Shown here in pieces: positions 1 to 11,779 of a DNA stretch of 64,000 nt. The stretch is from positions 239,800,501 to 239,864,500 of the forward strand of contig NC_134137.1 of the NCBI RefSeq assembly GCF_033958435.1, written 5' to 3'. The position numbers and the translations under genes are program-made. Position 1 is the stretch's first letter. Each line of letters opens with the position of its first letter. The notes beneath the pieces are model-generated. The model was not told the DNA's origin. It worked only from the letters and a program-made list of their open reading frames with translations, and made no database searches. This DNA comes from Carettochelys insculpta (lineage: Eukaryota; Chordata; Testudines; Carettochelyidae).

Positions 1-898
1 GCCAGTTAATAGTAACCCAAGGTACTGAGACCACTGACAAAGAAAAGTGATATCTACTCTGCTGCCTTAGCTGGGCTTGAGTTGGCTTTTAGCTCATGTG
101 GTGAAGCTTGTGTTGAATAACCTCATACTGGGCTTCTGAACAGGCTCCAAAGGCATCAGGAGAAATTTAACTATCACTTACCCAGTGTCCTAAATATGGA
201 ATTCTGGCAGCTTCTATTTTATATTTTGACACTTGCACAGCAAAACCTGCATTTCTGATCTTTGTTAGCACAAATCCCAAGATCACATCAAGAACTGCTA
301 AATGTTCTTGTAGAACTCTTACCAGTTGGCACTGAGGGCTGAATAGATTTCTGTTCACAACACAAGTGGGCATATCCAATTTAAAAGCTTGTCTCTTACT
401 AATCAGCTTTAAAAGTAGTTGTTCAAAAGGTGAACAGTAACAGAGAGATAGCCATGTTAGTCTATATTCTATCAAAACAAAAAAGCAGTCCAGTAGCACT
501 TTAAAAACCAACAAAATAATTTATTAGGTGATGAGCTTTTGTAGGACAGACCCACTGGTCTGAAGAAGTGGGTCTGTCCCACGAAAGCTCATAACCTAAT
601 AAATTGTTTTGTTAGTTTTTAAAGTGCTGCTGGACTGCTTTTTTGTTTTGTTCAAAAGACGATAGTTCCTTTCTAACTCTATGTGGGTCCTCAGAAAAAA
701 GGTACAGTAATGTATCCCTGGGGCTGATTTTGTTAAGCAAATGTACTTTGTTTCACTCTCTAGTTCATATGAGAAAGCACTAGCACATTTTTATATGCTC
801 TTAGACAAATCCATTCATTATTTTCAATAAAATGTTAAATTATTGAAAAGGGTCACCTTCAAAACAACACGCATAGAACACTGGTAAATCTCTCTTAC
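1..898 (-). other. ANO2: ANO2 intron, 3' to the 899-950 exon
   Basis: Intronic. Apart from the small palindromic PLE-end element at 438-649, no coding or RNA feature is recognised. The 115-codon open frame at 167-514 (minus) overlaps that repeat and has no family similarity that I can see. Confidence 0.6.
438..649. mobile_element. Miniature palindromic PLE-end element
   Basis: Two copies of the PLE terminal sequence in inverted orientation meet near 545-560. Arms carry AGCAGTCCAGTAGCACTTTA (left) and its complement (right), with CTGAAGAAGTGGGTCTGTCC in the centre. The flanks GTTCAAAAG (421-429 and 650-658) match, and similarity extends imperfectly to about 16 bp. No coding sequence. Confidence 0.75.
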
Positions 899-950
899 CC
901 ATACTGTGTTTGGCCTTTGAACAAGATGTGCGCTTTAAAATTTCACGTAC
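899..950 (-). CDS. ANO2: ANO2 coding exon, 52 nt (VREILKRTSCSKAKHSMG)
   Basis: The minus-strand frame reads VREILKRTSCSKAKHSM plus the first base of a Gly codon. It matches the conserved anoctamin sequence following TRSRI, in which EILKRT, a Cys-rich spacer and SMG are typical. The acceptor is TTTCTGTAG (complement at 951-959) and the donor is GTAAGAG (complement at 892-898). It begins in phase 0 as the previous exon requires and ends after one base of the next codon. It is the last ANO2 exon in the window. The following exon, expected to encode the NSLIANxxYEAAYPLHDG region, was searched for by eye in 1-898 on the minus strand and not found, so it should lie before this window. Confidence 0.93.
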
Positions 951-2208
951 CTACAGAAAGAAAAAAACAGTGATGCAACAAATAATTTATCTCTTAGGAT
1001 TATGTTAATTGCAGTGCCAGCACAAGCCACAGAACTACACATAAAAATAAGACACTCTTCTATAGTTCACCTGTAGCAATATGTAAAGCAATCCTGTGTC
1101 TGATTCATGTCTAAATATATATGGTTTGGGACCATTGCATTTAAATATTTAAATAAAATAAATTTACTAAAGTGCTATTTAGAAGCTAAGTAAGCTACAT
1201 CTGTGAACAATACTTAAATCTAGAGTAGCTCCATTGATTTCAACAGACCCATAGTAATTTATATCCTTCATTGCATCTGTGCCATTTAACTCAGCTGAGA
1301 ATCCAGCCTCTGATCTTTCCTTTTACATAGTGGCACAAGGGTTCCTGAAAAAAGAACTAATCTTTGGCTAACTACTACTTGCCTTTGCTCACAAAAGCAG
1401 CCATATTACTTTCAGCAGGACCACTCAAATAAACAATAATACCAAGCTCTCTGAGAGCTGCTAATGGAATGTACTGTTTAAGTGCTGTACAAAGGAGGTC
1501 ATTATCATTATCCCCATTTTTACTGGCCATGAAATTGCATGACAAAGAAGGGAGGTGACTTGCCATAGGTCACCCAGCAGGGGAGAGGCAGAACAAGGAG
1601 CAGAAATAAGTTAAGCAGGAGTTGTATTTTATTTTTGTTCATTTTCCCATTACTTTTATCTTGGCATTGAATATGAACAATTGGGTATACATTATAACAA
1701 TTTTGCTAACATTATGGACCTAGAGAGCCTCAAAATACTATAGGTCAGTCAGTCAGATCCTCAGTTACCATCAATCAGTGTAATACCATTTAAGTTAATG
1801 GATCTAAGGTGATATAAGCCTGTGTAGGCTCTGGCCCTAAAACTCACTGGCCTAATTCTACAAGGAATTAAGTGAAATTATTTCGGAGTTATACTCCTTT
1901 AAATGAGAGCTCTTCTTTTCAGTAGTTGACATATTTGCCACAATGTCAAATAAATACATTAGGAAGGAGGACACAATTAAAACATTATACATATGAAACC
2001 TGCACTCTTTTCCAAGCAATTATGAGACAGATGGTTTGTTTACCAACTGTCTGGATCTGTCGCACCTGATTGCACGTTTCAGTTGCTATGAAACAATAAG
2101 CAAATAGTGATGAAGTCAGCAAGGGGAGCCAAGTGCATTCTCTGTTGAAGCAGATACCATTAAGCATAGAAGATTGTATCAGGGCTGAGGCCACACATGG
2201 TTACTTAC
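951..2208 (-). other. ANO2: ANO2 intron
   Basis: Intron of 1258 bp between the 52-nt and 55-nt exons. It is AT-rich. The only recognisable repeat is an antisense MIR-like fragment near 1480-1605. Confidence 0.85.
1480..1605 (-). repeat. MIR-like SINE, antisense
   Basis: CATTATCATTATCCCCATTT and GAGGTGACTTGCCATAGGTC then ACCCAGCAGG match the antisense MIR core order. Confidence 0.65.
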
Positions 2209-2263
2209 TATTCGACTGCGGGTACCATTGTCAAAAAATGTGTCTTTGTCTTTAATGTTGTAC
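2209..2263 (-). CDS. ANO2: ANO2 coding exon, 55 nt (YNIKDKDTFFDNGTRSRI)
   Basis: After one base that completes the split Leu codon, the frame reads YNIKDKDTFFDNGTRSRI. This matches the conserved anoctamin segment ending DTFFDNxTRSRI. The acceptor is TTTTAAG (complement just above 2263) and the donor is GTAAGTAA (complement at 2201-2208). The exon ends in phase 0. In the protein it lies just before the conserved EILKRT block. It is too short to stand out as an open frame and was recognised from the conserved peptide and the splice sites. Confidence 0.94.
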
Positions 2264-4335
2264 CTTAAAATGGTGAGAGACAAGATGAGTTAAGTTTACA
2301 AGAATGCTACTAATGAATAGGATTATACAGCAATTTGGTTAAGAATCCATCTGAAACCATTGCAACAAAAACTGTATTAAATGACCATTCAAGTAAAGGC
2401 TTGAGAAAAAACAGCTGCTTAAAGGAGAGGGAGGTGAAGCAGAACAGTATATATTTGTTGATACTCTAAGGTGGTCTCTGAAGACAGGAGGTTGCCTGAG
2501 CCTATTGAACTCTGCAAAGATTTCAGTATATTAAGAAGACTATGGATTACATAGGTTGAAAGCCATAATTGGACGAGTTAATACAGAAACACTATCCAAA
2601 TGTAAAATAGCTAAAGGAACGCTTTTATTGTTTACATAGACTGACATTCACATTTTTCCTTATAAAATAGCCACAGTGTTCTAACATTCCCTTGCCTCAA
2701 TTAATGCTATCAGATTTCAACTAGCCTTAATGCAGATGTTCATTACTCTTTTCAGGAGGACTAAGTCAGTACATTTGCTTTCATATAATCAATCCACAAC
2801 AGGTATATAATTATTATTCTGTAAATAACTATTAATCAAACCCATGACTCCTCATCAGTGAAATTAACTTTGCCACTTTACTCTCTCTAGCTGACTTAGT
2901 ATGTTTTCAGTACTAATGAAAAGGGCAACCAATGATGTTGTAGGTCACTATATTTATGTTCCTTTATTTGTCAACATAAATGCAGGGAACCAAGCATTAA
3001 TGAGGCAGTAAGAACTGTTAAACATCATATTAGGCCCAAAAGTATTACTCTAGCTGGAAGGGCAGGCGGCAAAAATTCTTTATTTGCACAGTATTAATCA
3101 ATTTTAATTACTTTCATAAATCTAATCCAACTAGAAAAATATTTCTTTATTTTATACCTTTTTCCGAGCTAGAAAACAATTTATTTGGCACTATGAATTC
3201 AAGTTAAAAACACACCTACTTCATTGAATATGATTCCTTCTGTTACCAATGCTCCCACAAGTGTCCTATCCAGTGGAAGCAGATATACCCAACGAGGTGA
3301 AATTTTGTATTGAGTTATACCCAGTGTAAACCAACTAAACCCAAGAAGCAGGGTAAGTTAGATTCACATTCACTCAGATCATATTAGACATGCATGCGTA
3401 AGGTCATCTTCATTAGTATAACCCACACACCAAGGAACTGAAAGGAAGTGACAGTTAGGCTATGTTTACATGGCACCCTCACCTCAAAATAAGCTACTAC
3501 AATGAGGTATACAGGGATGCCAAAATAGCATGCCCATTATTTCAAAAACTGTTTCAAGACAACGGGTGCATTTCTTAGATGCAGGCAGCTATTCTGGGAT
3601 ACTGCCCCTATCCCAAGATAACACCCACCTTGTAGGCATAGCTTTAAGGAGGGAGTTTGCCTATCTTGCACTCTCATTGGTTGTTTTTCTTGCTACCCTG
3701 CTCTTCTGATCTCTTGCAATGCACATTGATTCACCCAACATTAAACTGAAACAGAAGGCCACATTCAGAAGTGACATGACAAGGGGGCTGAGTAAATTAC
3801 ACAAAGAGAAGTAAGGGTAAGTGAGAATCCCAGGGGCTCTGATTTTCCATTCACTTACACCACTGAAACTCCATTAACTTTACTAGACTTATTCCTGATT
3901 TGCACTAGTTTAAGAGGAAAACCAGGCTCTGTGTATGTCATTTGGAGGAAGTCAGTAGCGAGACTAAAGTTATTGTAAGATACATATGGTGAGGGGAGGC
4001 AGATGGAGTAGGTCACCAAATTTAGACTCCTACTAGACTTACTTGGACTCACCTTTCCATTTGACTGACAGGAATAAATTATGTTTAAAGGCAGTCAGCT
4101 TTCATTTACCTCACTAGCAGTCATACATGCATAGCTCAGGACAGAGGTCAGCCCAGATGTGGAGATGGGCTTAAGCCATAAAGCTCCTGTCAGGAACCAA
4201 AATGCCTGATGTGTTAAAAAAGTGGTTGGATTTTGATTCAGATAGTTACATATGGGCTGGGGTTCACAAGGGAAGAAGAACAGAAACACAAGTTCACAGT
4301 CTGCTTCAATGGCATGAGCATTTGAAAATACTCAC
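2264..4335 (-). other. ANO2: ANO2 intron
   Basis: Intron of about 2.1 kb. It contains one short DNA element (3458-3643) with TTA duplications. The rest is AT-rich sequence in which I recognise nothing. Confidence 0.85.
3458..3643. mobile_element. Short DNA transposon, TSD TTA
   Basis: GGCTATGTTTACATGG at the left pairs with TGTAGGCATAGCT at the right. TTA flanks at 3455-3457 and 3644-3646. The interior has ATTTCAAAA-type words, as in 16321, 55136 and 56255. Confidence 0.7.
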
Positions 4336-4487
4336 AAATATATTTTCTCTCTGGAGAAGGGGTAAGACAAACTTTTCATCTTTGTGTTGTTTTGTTGCGG
4401 CACCCGGGGCTGGAGAGGCTCTGTAGCTTTGTTCCATATTTCAAATAGCTTCTTGAGAATTCCTCCTTCTTCTTTTATTTCATACAT
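4336..4487 (-). CDS. ANO2: ANO2 coding exon, 152 nt (MYEIK ... [11 protein letters not shown])
   Basis: On the minus strand the frame reads MYEIKEEGG, then [21 protein letters not shown], then [24 protein letters not shown] is a conserved anoctamin block. The acceptor is CTTAG (complement at 4488-4492) and the donor is GTGAGT (complement at 4330-4335). The exon starts in phase 0, joining PTKK of the previous exon. It ends with two bases of a Leu codon (TT), which the first base (G) of the next exon completes. That phase match at an independent locus is strong support for the model. The middle section ([19 protein letters not shown]) is the variable part of the family; the ends are conserved. 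Confidence 0.95.
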
Positions 4488-5011
4488 CTAAGGGAATAAA
4501 GCCACATACATTATCGAACGACTTATCAACTTGTGTTAAAGAACATGCAAGTGAGCTGGACTTCTGTTCCCATTTAGAATTGTTTAAAAATTGCATTAAA
4601 GTCAGTGGAGTCTGAAGAGATCCTCCAGTGTAAGAGAGATCAGAATCCTTGCCCTTGTCCTTAGGTAACATCAGTCATATTTTAGGTCCAGTTACTAAGC
4701 TTCAAATAATTTAGTCATGCAAAGCAGCTCTCAAGTACCTCAGGAGGTGATGCCATAACATACTATTCAGCCACGCGCTGAAAGAATAGCATTAACAAAC
4801 AGGGCCAAATTCAGCTGTGACAATCTGTGGAATAAATCACACGTGAAGTGTAACCCGTGAGAAAATGGGGCTAAGTGAGTATAACTATAATAAAAACATG
4901 CAACTGCATCAATTTTGCATTAATGTATGTGCAAAATAAGCCCAAGTTATATGACTAGAGTAGATATAGGTGAAGGGGGTAGCAGGAAAAGCAACTAACA
5001 GGAGAACGTAA

Positions 5012-6117
5012 GGCCATGTTTGCAGTATAACATTAAGTTGACCAAATTTACGGAGGCATATAGCAGGCAGAGTAATTGCATTACTCGTGAAAAGGTACAC
5101 TTTGCTATTTCTGCCAGTGGTGCACATCTTCACCAAGAGTGCTTATATCAATTGTTGCCAGTGTGGGGCATTGTAGGGTAGCTCCTGAAAACGACTAGAA
5201 GTCCATGTAAGAAACTCAACGTCTACAGTGACACTGCGTCAACCAAACTACATAATTTTGACTCTATAGCCATGTCTACACGTGCACGCTACTTCGAAGT
5301 AGCGGCACTAACTTCGAAATAGCGCCCGTCACGGCTACATGTGTTGGGCGCTATTTCGATGTTAACATCGATGTTAGGTGGCGAGACGTCGAAGCTGCTA
5401 ACCCCATGAGGGGATGGGAATAGCGCCCTACTTCGAAGTTGAACGTCGAAGTAGGGCACGTGTAGACGATCCGCGTCCCGCAACATCGAAATAGCGGGGT
5501 CCGCCATGGTGGCCATCAGCTGAGGGGTTGAGAGACGCGCTCTCTCCAGCCCCTGCGGGGCTCTATGGTCACCGTGTGCAGCAGCCCTTAGCCCAGGGCT
5601 TCTGGCTGCTGCTGCGGCAGCTGGGGATCCATGCTGCATGCACAGGGTCTGCAACCAGTTGTCGGCTCTGTGGATCTTGTGTTGTTTAGTGCAACTGTGT
5701 CTGGGAGGGGCCCTTTAAGGGAGCGGCTTGCTGTTGAGTCCGCCCTGTGACCCTGGCTGCAGCTGTGCCTGGCACCCTTATTTCGATGTGTGCTACTTTG
5801 GCGTGTAGACGTTCCCTCGCAGCGCCTATTTCGATGTGGTGCTGCGCAACGTCGATGTTGAACGTCGACGTTGCCAGCCCTGGAGGACGTGTAGACGTTA
5901 TTCATCGAAATAGCCTATTTCGATGTCGCTACATCGAAATAAGCTACTTTGATGTAGGCTTCACGTGTAGACGTAGCTTATGTTGCTACTGGACATGGAA
6001 TTATTAAACTGGCGTCAGATTACACTACCGGGAGCAAAAGTTAAGTGTAGCCACTTCCACAGCTAGGACAATGTAAGTTGTGTTGCTTCAACCTAACTCT
6101 GTAGTGTAGATCAAATC
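5012..6117. mobile_element. Older DNA element disrupted by a nested hairpin element
   Basis: The outer ends (GGCCATGTTTGCAGTAT at the left; complement of GTAGTGTAGATC at the right) resemble the shared TIR, with TAA at 5009-5011 and 6118-6120. The element at 5268-5978 is inserted at TAT. Confidence 0.5.
5268..5978. mobile_element. Hairpin DNA transposon with unique core (711 bp), TSD TAT
   Basis: TIR AGCCATGTCTACACGTG pairs with the right end CACGTGTAGACGTAGCT. TAT occurs at 5265-5267 and 5979-5981. Subterminal arms repeat ATCGAAATAG and ACTTCGAAGT. The core (about 5480-5770) is not palindromic and is shared in inverted orientation with 52158-52839. Confidence 0.85.
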
Positions 6118-7322
6118 TAACATAAAGGGGGCACCATAAGGAGTAGTACTTCACCATTTACACGTACATATATATCTTATCTGAGTAAGTGTATCCCATA
6201 ACTTACATGGCTATCAGACATGTCCAAGACCCTTCCACTGCTGATACACCGTTTTACTCTGACCTGAACATGGGTCATTATATTGGTCTTAATTATTTCT
6301 ATTTCATTCTTCTGGTGATTGTAATGGATTACATACCTGTATCCACTTCCTACACACCGCTGTAATAATCTGTGTACAAAATAATGCCATGTAAGGTGTC
6401 ATTTGAAAACTAATAGCTTGCTGGTCAACAATGTCATCGTGAAATGTATGTAGCAACAGTATAAGCAAAAGTATGAACATAAACTGAAATAATAACTGAT
6501 GTGCATTGACCAGTCAAGCTTAGGAACTGGGGACATGTGTTTCTTAAAGACAAAGGACAAGCTGATGTTTCTAGCCAGGCATCACCACAGTTGATGGGCA
6601 AGCATAAAGTGGCCATTCTTGGGCAAGGAAGAAGATCAGGAACAGATCGGGATCTTAGCAAATCACAGCATGGAACGTCTTTTACCAACACACTCCTTTT
6701 CTCCATCCACAGAGTGTGAATGAATTTTGTGTAGGGTAACCTTTGGGAAAATGCATTTTAAAAGGTCCTTGCATCCGTAGGTAACTCTCCATATCCATCT
6801 TTCCAACCCTTACTGCATTAGAGAGTTTACAATGGTGTATCTGCACTACTGCAGCTTTCTAATGTATCCACTCTAAGGCAATGAAAGAGAGCTCTCACCT
6901 CAGCTTAACTACTCAAGACCCCAGTAGCTATGTTGGTGAGAGACGCTCTCCTATCAGCATAGCCCTGTCCACACTGATGCTTATTTTGATGTAACTTATA
7001 TTCTTCCTGGAGTGGTTACTCACACCCCTGAGTGACATAGATTGTCTTTCACTTAAGGAAACAAAAGAAAAAGCCCTTGGATTTTTGTAACAGGTTCTGG
7101 ACTGGAAATTTGGTTTGGAATAATAATGGAAACATATGGTAAAAGATTTCAGCTTCAACCAAGTCTAGTTTGTTAAGTTCTAGTACTAAGAAGCCTTTTT
7201 TTCTGTATTTCTCTTATTACTATTTCTGGCTTCCATGCCTTGTACTTTTACTCAATTAAAATCTCTCTCTGTGTAAGTAAATTAACTTCTTTCGTTATCT
7301 TTTTAAAAGTCATTCAATATAA

Positions 7323-7740
7323 GGCTTGTCTACAATTGCCCCCAACTTTGAAGGAGGCATGTTAACCAGGGCAATGGGAGATTACTAATGAAGTGCTGTG
7401 GTGAATATGCAGCACTTCATTAGGCTAATTCTCCCCCACAGCAACTTTGAAGTGTCCAACTTCAAAGTGCTGGCATGCAAAGTGCCAGTGCTACTTCGAA
7501 ATGCCTTTACTCCTCAAAACCTTGAGGAGTAAAGGCACTTTGAAGTAGCGCAGCCACTTCGAATTGCCCACAGCTGCACTCATGCTGGCACTTTGAAGTC
7601 TGACGCTTTGATGTTGCCTGGGGGTGCGTGAGAATTAGCCTAATGAAGTGCTGCATATTCACTGCAGCACTTCATTAGTAATCTTCCAACACCCTAATTA
7701 ACATGCCCCCTTCAAAGTTGGGGCAATTGTAGACCCAGCC
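7323..7740. mobile_element. Hairpin DNA transposon (418 bp)
   Basis: GGCTTGTCTACAATTGCCCC pairs with GGGGCAATTGTAGACCCAGC. The inner arms both carry ACTAATGAAGTGCTG or its complement. An inner palindrome, CTTTACTCCTCAAAACCTTG / GAGGAGTAAAG, lies at the centre. TSD not clear (TAA versus CTT). Confidence 0.8.
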
Positions 7741-8589
7741 CTTGTGAATTGCTTGGGTGACTTCATTTAAAGTAGCAGCCTGTTGTATACTGCACTCCTC
7801 AGACAGGCAACAGTCCCAATATATCTGGACTGTGCAGGAGAGGGCTTGGGGGAAAATCTGGGGCCGGGAGTGTGCTGGGATAACCTTTCATGTGGTAACC
7901 AAGACTGGTAGAAACTAGAGTTTTCCTGAGGAGCCACTGGCAGTCTGCAGCTATACACAGACACTCAGGCTGTTACCTGCTTGCTGCTCACTGGGAGCTA
8001 CAGCAGCAGAGCATTATGAGGTGCCCACTTCCCATCCTGAGCCATGCTGCAGCCGCTTAGCTCCCCACTCCCCACTGCCAGTCTGGCTGGTGTCTGGAGG
8101 ATCCCAGCTCCCTTCAGAGACTGCCCAGAGGCTCCTGGCTCCCCACACACACCAGGACCCCCGATGCCTCCCACCTCCCAACTCTCTATTCCCCACTACA
8201 GCCAGGCTCTTGGGGGGGTGCTCCAGGCCCACAGTGTGGATGTCTCAGGGGCTCTAGAGGTAGGGCTGGGATCTTTGAGGCAGCAGCATGGCTTCCTGCA
8301 GACAGCAGAAAGGCTCAGGGCAGCCCACCTCACAGCAGGGAACTGTGTGGGTGCAGCCTTGCTCTGACTTGTGACCTGCTGCCCAAAGGCTCCGAACTCC
8401 CTAAAGGCTCCAGGTGTGAATCTCTGATTCCCCACTCATTGCCCCTCTTAAGTCAGTGGAAGTCAGTCCTGGTGAGGACACACACCACCAATGGAAGGAG
8501 TGTAGTGTGGACATGAACTGCTGTAATAATTACTATAGTCATTATAAGTTGACTTAACATAGGTCAACTTATGTATCTAGTTTAGATAT

Positions 8590-8770
8590 GCTCCCAGTGG
8601 TTAAGACATTCACCTGGGATGTAGGATCCATAGGGTTCAATTCACCCCTCTGCCCAATGTGGAGAAGGCATTTGAATAGAAGTTTCACGCCAGCCCCAGT
8701 AGCATATGTTAATCACAGAGCTATGGGGTCTTCTGGGTTGAGTCTCCCTTAATCTCTCTAGTTGAAGTTC
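8590..8770 (+). repeat. tRNA-type SINE remnant
   Basis: An A-box-like AGTGGTTAAGACATTC and a B-box-like GGTTCAATTC are correctly spaced about 40 bp apart. The body GTAGGATCCATAGGGTTC and later GTTGAAGTTCTTCCACTTG fit a known turtle SINE layout. Confidence 0.55.
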
Positions 8771-8984
8771 TTCCACTTGTTATAAATACATGAATAAGGA
8801 TTGGGAGTTGGACCTGCCATGTCCTGCATGTGTGCCCTGATGACCAGGGCACAGAAACAGTCTCACACTCTTCCTCTCTGGCTCAATGCCTCTGAATAGT
8901 CATGTATAGAGGCACTTCACAGACACTCCTAAAGTTATAAGGAAGGCAGAAGTAAACAACAAACAACAACAACAACAAAACAGA

Positions 8985-10865
8985 TAAACAGATCCAGACA
9001 AGTACCCAGAAGTTGCCTGCTTATGGAAAATAACAGAACACCACTTGTCAACATCTATAGCCACCAGCTTAAACTACTCCAGTACATCACTGGCAATCTA
9101 CAATCTATATTGGAACATTTTTCCTCACTTTCACAGGCCCTTGGTGACAGGTCAGTCCTCTCCTACAATCTCAAGAAAATACTCACCAGAAGCCACACAC
9201 CATACCACAGAAACATTAACCTAGGAACCCATCCCTCTAACAAACTCCATTGCCAACTCTGTCCACATACAAGCAACTCCAGCACAGGATCTGTCCACAT
9301 CAATCACACTGTCAGGAGCTCATGTACCTGCACATCCACTTAAGTAATATATGTCATGTGCCAGAAATATGCCTCTGCCATGTACATTGGACAAACCAGA
9401 CAGACAGACAGACAATCTCTTTGTCAAAGGATAAATGAATGTAAATCCAACATCAGGAACTGGAATACATATGAACCTACGGGAGAACATTTTAGCCTCC
9501 CTGGACGTTCAGTAATGGATTTCAAAGTAGCCATTTTCCTACAAAAGAACTTTACCACATTATTACAGAGGGAGATATCTGAATTGGAATTTGTAGACAC
9601 TTTTACATTAGGCCTTAACAGAGATCTCAACTATCTTATGCATTACAAGAGCAATTTTTTCACCTTTGATGTTCTCAGAAATAGGATACTTCCTACTTAA
9701 ATTATTTGCTTCACCTGCTGGTCATACTAGTGACAGGTAACACTCCCCTTTTCCCCTCCTTTCTTTGCCCCTTCTCCCTCCCTGCTATATAAACCCTGAT
9801 TCCTAAATGCATACTCCAATCATCTGATGAAGTGAGTCTCACCCATGGAAGCTCATGACCTAATACTTGGTCTCCAGATCATCACCTTGTCATGGTGAGT
9901 GGGCTTTTCTGTTCCAATGAACCCGAGAGCAATGCCCTAGGCAGTCTCGTATTCCCAGCAGGGTCACTGATAGCAGCAAGATCAAGGGGGGAGGGAGGGT
10001 TCCAGCCAAAGAACGATCCTAAAAGTCCTCAATGGCAGAACAGGCGGAGGATAGCAAAGATAATGCCATAGTGACCGTGAAGGTGGAGGAAGGGTGCAAC
10101 AGACAGGAGACTTCCAGTTGCCATGGATACCATGCCATTGGACTTGAGCCTTCTATCTGTCAAGAACTGTGTGGTGGCTGCAATGCTACAGTCCCCCCAC
10201 ATTACAAGAAGTTGCGCACAGGTATCTTCCTCTGCATACTACTCTCCAAACTTAAGCCCTACAGCAACTGTCAAATGGCAATGGGAGCAGGATTGTGAAA
10301 TGTGGAAGCTTTTAGTCATGGACCAACACATAGTCGGTGGATGTATGTGTAGTATCCAGAGGTAGTGAGGCCTCATCTGGGCTGAGTGAAGTCCCTTCTC
10401 TACAGCCTTGACTGTGAGCCAGCTGGCTGTTCACTCATGTGTTGGAGTGCAGGGCTTTAGACCCTATGCTTGCAGGTTCCACACCTAGTGCTGGCAACTT
10501 GGGTCTGTTGGTGTTACATATGTATCAGTCCTCCCATTTTGAGGACTGAGGTGGAAGAACAGTCTGGCTGCTGCATCTGTGACTGAACAGCCCTATTTAG
10601 GATCCACTCTGCTCACTCCACATGTGTAGGAGACTAGAAAAGGTGCCCTAAACATAGTCCACCTCAATCTCCATGACTGGATAACCGCATCCAGTGGGTT
10701 CACCTCTGTGGAGTCAAACCAATACCTGCCCTTCTGTGATAAGATCTGCAGCTCCGGAATCATGCCAATCAGCCATCAATGGACTCACAAATAGTAGGGT
10801 GACATGAAGACATCCTACTAGTTATTAAGTGACCACCAAGACATGATCTAATAAATTTGTTAGGG
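8985..10865 (+). mobile_element. PLE 3' fragment, split by a later LINE-like insertion
   Basis: The coding remnant at about 8985-9700 matches the 3' half of the PLE at 31.5 kb. Shared peptides are RTPLV, then QALGDRSVLSY, then LHCQLCPHTS, then the nuclease core ASAMYIGQT (near 9379-9405). A frameshift lies near 9342. The usual PLE tail (CTGATGAAGTGAGTCTCACC, then GCTCATGACCTAATA) ends abruptly at 9865. Its expected continuation, AATTTGTTAG, appears at 10854, after the insertion. Confidence 0.75.
9866..10841 (+). mobile_element. Internally deleted or short LINE-type insertion within a PLE tail, 12-bp TSD
   Basis: It is flanked by CATGACCTAATA (9854-9865) and CATGATCTAATA (10842-10853), 11 of 12 identical, and it interrupts the PLE tail. 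The insert starts GGTCTCCAGATCATCACC, resembling the 5' leader of APE-type LINEs as I know them. Its last 30 bases (GAAGACATCCTACTAG) resemble the 3' terminus of the LINE at 26680-26703 (GAAGGATGCCTACTAC). It has no RT coding sequence. It could be a deletion derivative or a non-autonomous retroposon. Confidence 0.55.
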
Positions 10866-11779
10866 ATAGGCTAACCAGTGAATAAGAAACGCACTATCAC
10901 AGAGAAATTTTGGGCAAGGTCTCTTCATTTAACATTGTTTGCCTTACTTACAGCTTGGTGTACTTTTACAAGCATGTGTACCTGCAACCCCATTTATTGG
11001 GCACCCAGATGAAAAGTAAGGTTCATAGCTGAGTTTTGCTGCTGCTGTCTTGTTTTGCTTGCGCTGACACAGCATGTTGTGAATGCTATGGAACCAGCTT
11101 CTGTCAACACTGGTTGCCAAGTAATGGTAGGTGGATCTGACACAGGTCACATTCATTTATCTGGGCCAGCAACAACAAGGTGAGGCATACAGTGGTAAAT
11201 TTCCTGCTTTGACTTAAACACACCTCCTTCAGCTGAGACATAGACCACTGAGTATGATTCTTTTTACGTGCAATTTGGTTATTTATCAAATGCAAACCAC
11301 TGAGCTGAAGACTCATCTATTAACCAAGTTGGCTGAGAATCCTGCTCCAGATTTTAAAAAATATCTAATGATTCTGAGAGTTAAACTTGAGACACCTTAA
11401 CAGAGCTTGATTTATTTTAAAAGTGCTGATCATCTGCCTTCTGAAAATCAAACCCTTTTAAGATGTCAGGCACCTGAAAATTATAGTCACTCTTCTTTAA
11501 GCTGAAAAAGAGCTAATATATTAATATTACCGTAATATTTTACATTCTCTCCACCCTATTATAAAATAGTTATATGGTTTGCATCTATAAATGCTTTTCC
11601 GATCAACATCGTGGTCTATTCACATTCAGCAGTTTTTTCCATTAAAAACAAACGTTTTGTCAGTTGCAGAAGCATATATATAGTCAGACTAGCTTAAAGA
11701 GAAAGTTTTATGACATAAATGCATATGTTGGAAGATGTTTTAAGGATGAACATTCAAAAAGTTTTGTTGGAATGTTTGG

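Noticed and set aside
167..514. 115-codon minus-strand frame
   Set aside because: Partly within the PLE-end element. It lacks similarity to the ANO2 segment expected next.
5289..5905. Small protein-coding gene in the 711-bp element
   Set aside because: The open frames overlap each other and the hairpin arms. Without codon-position evidence this stays a transposon feature.
7320..7745. CRISPR-like or tandem-repeat array suggested by recurring ACTAATGAAGTGCTG
   Set aside because: The repeats are inverted arms of a transposon, not regularly spaced direct repeats.
8596..8660. Functional tRNA gene
   Set aside because: A- and B-box-like words are present, but no cloverleaf with paired acceptor stem could be drawn. 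It fits a SINE remnant.
10032..10365. Open frames of 80 to 88 codons suggestive of a small gene
   Set aside because: They lie in the leader-like part of the LINE-type insertion at 9866-10841, with no conserved domain.
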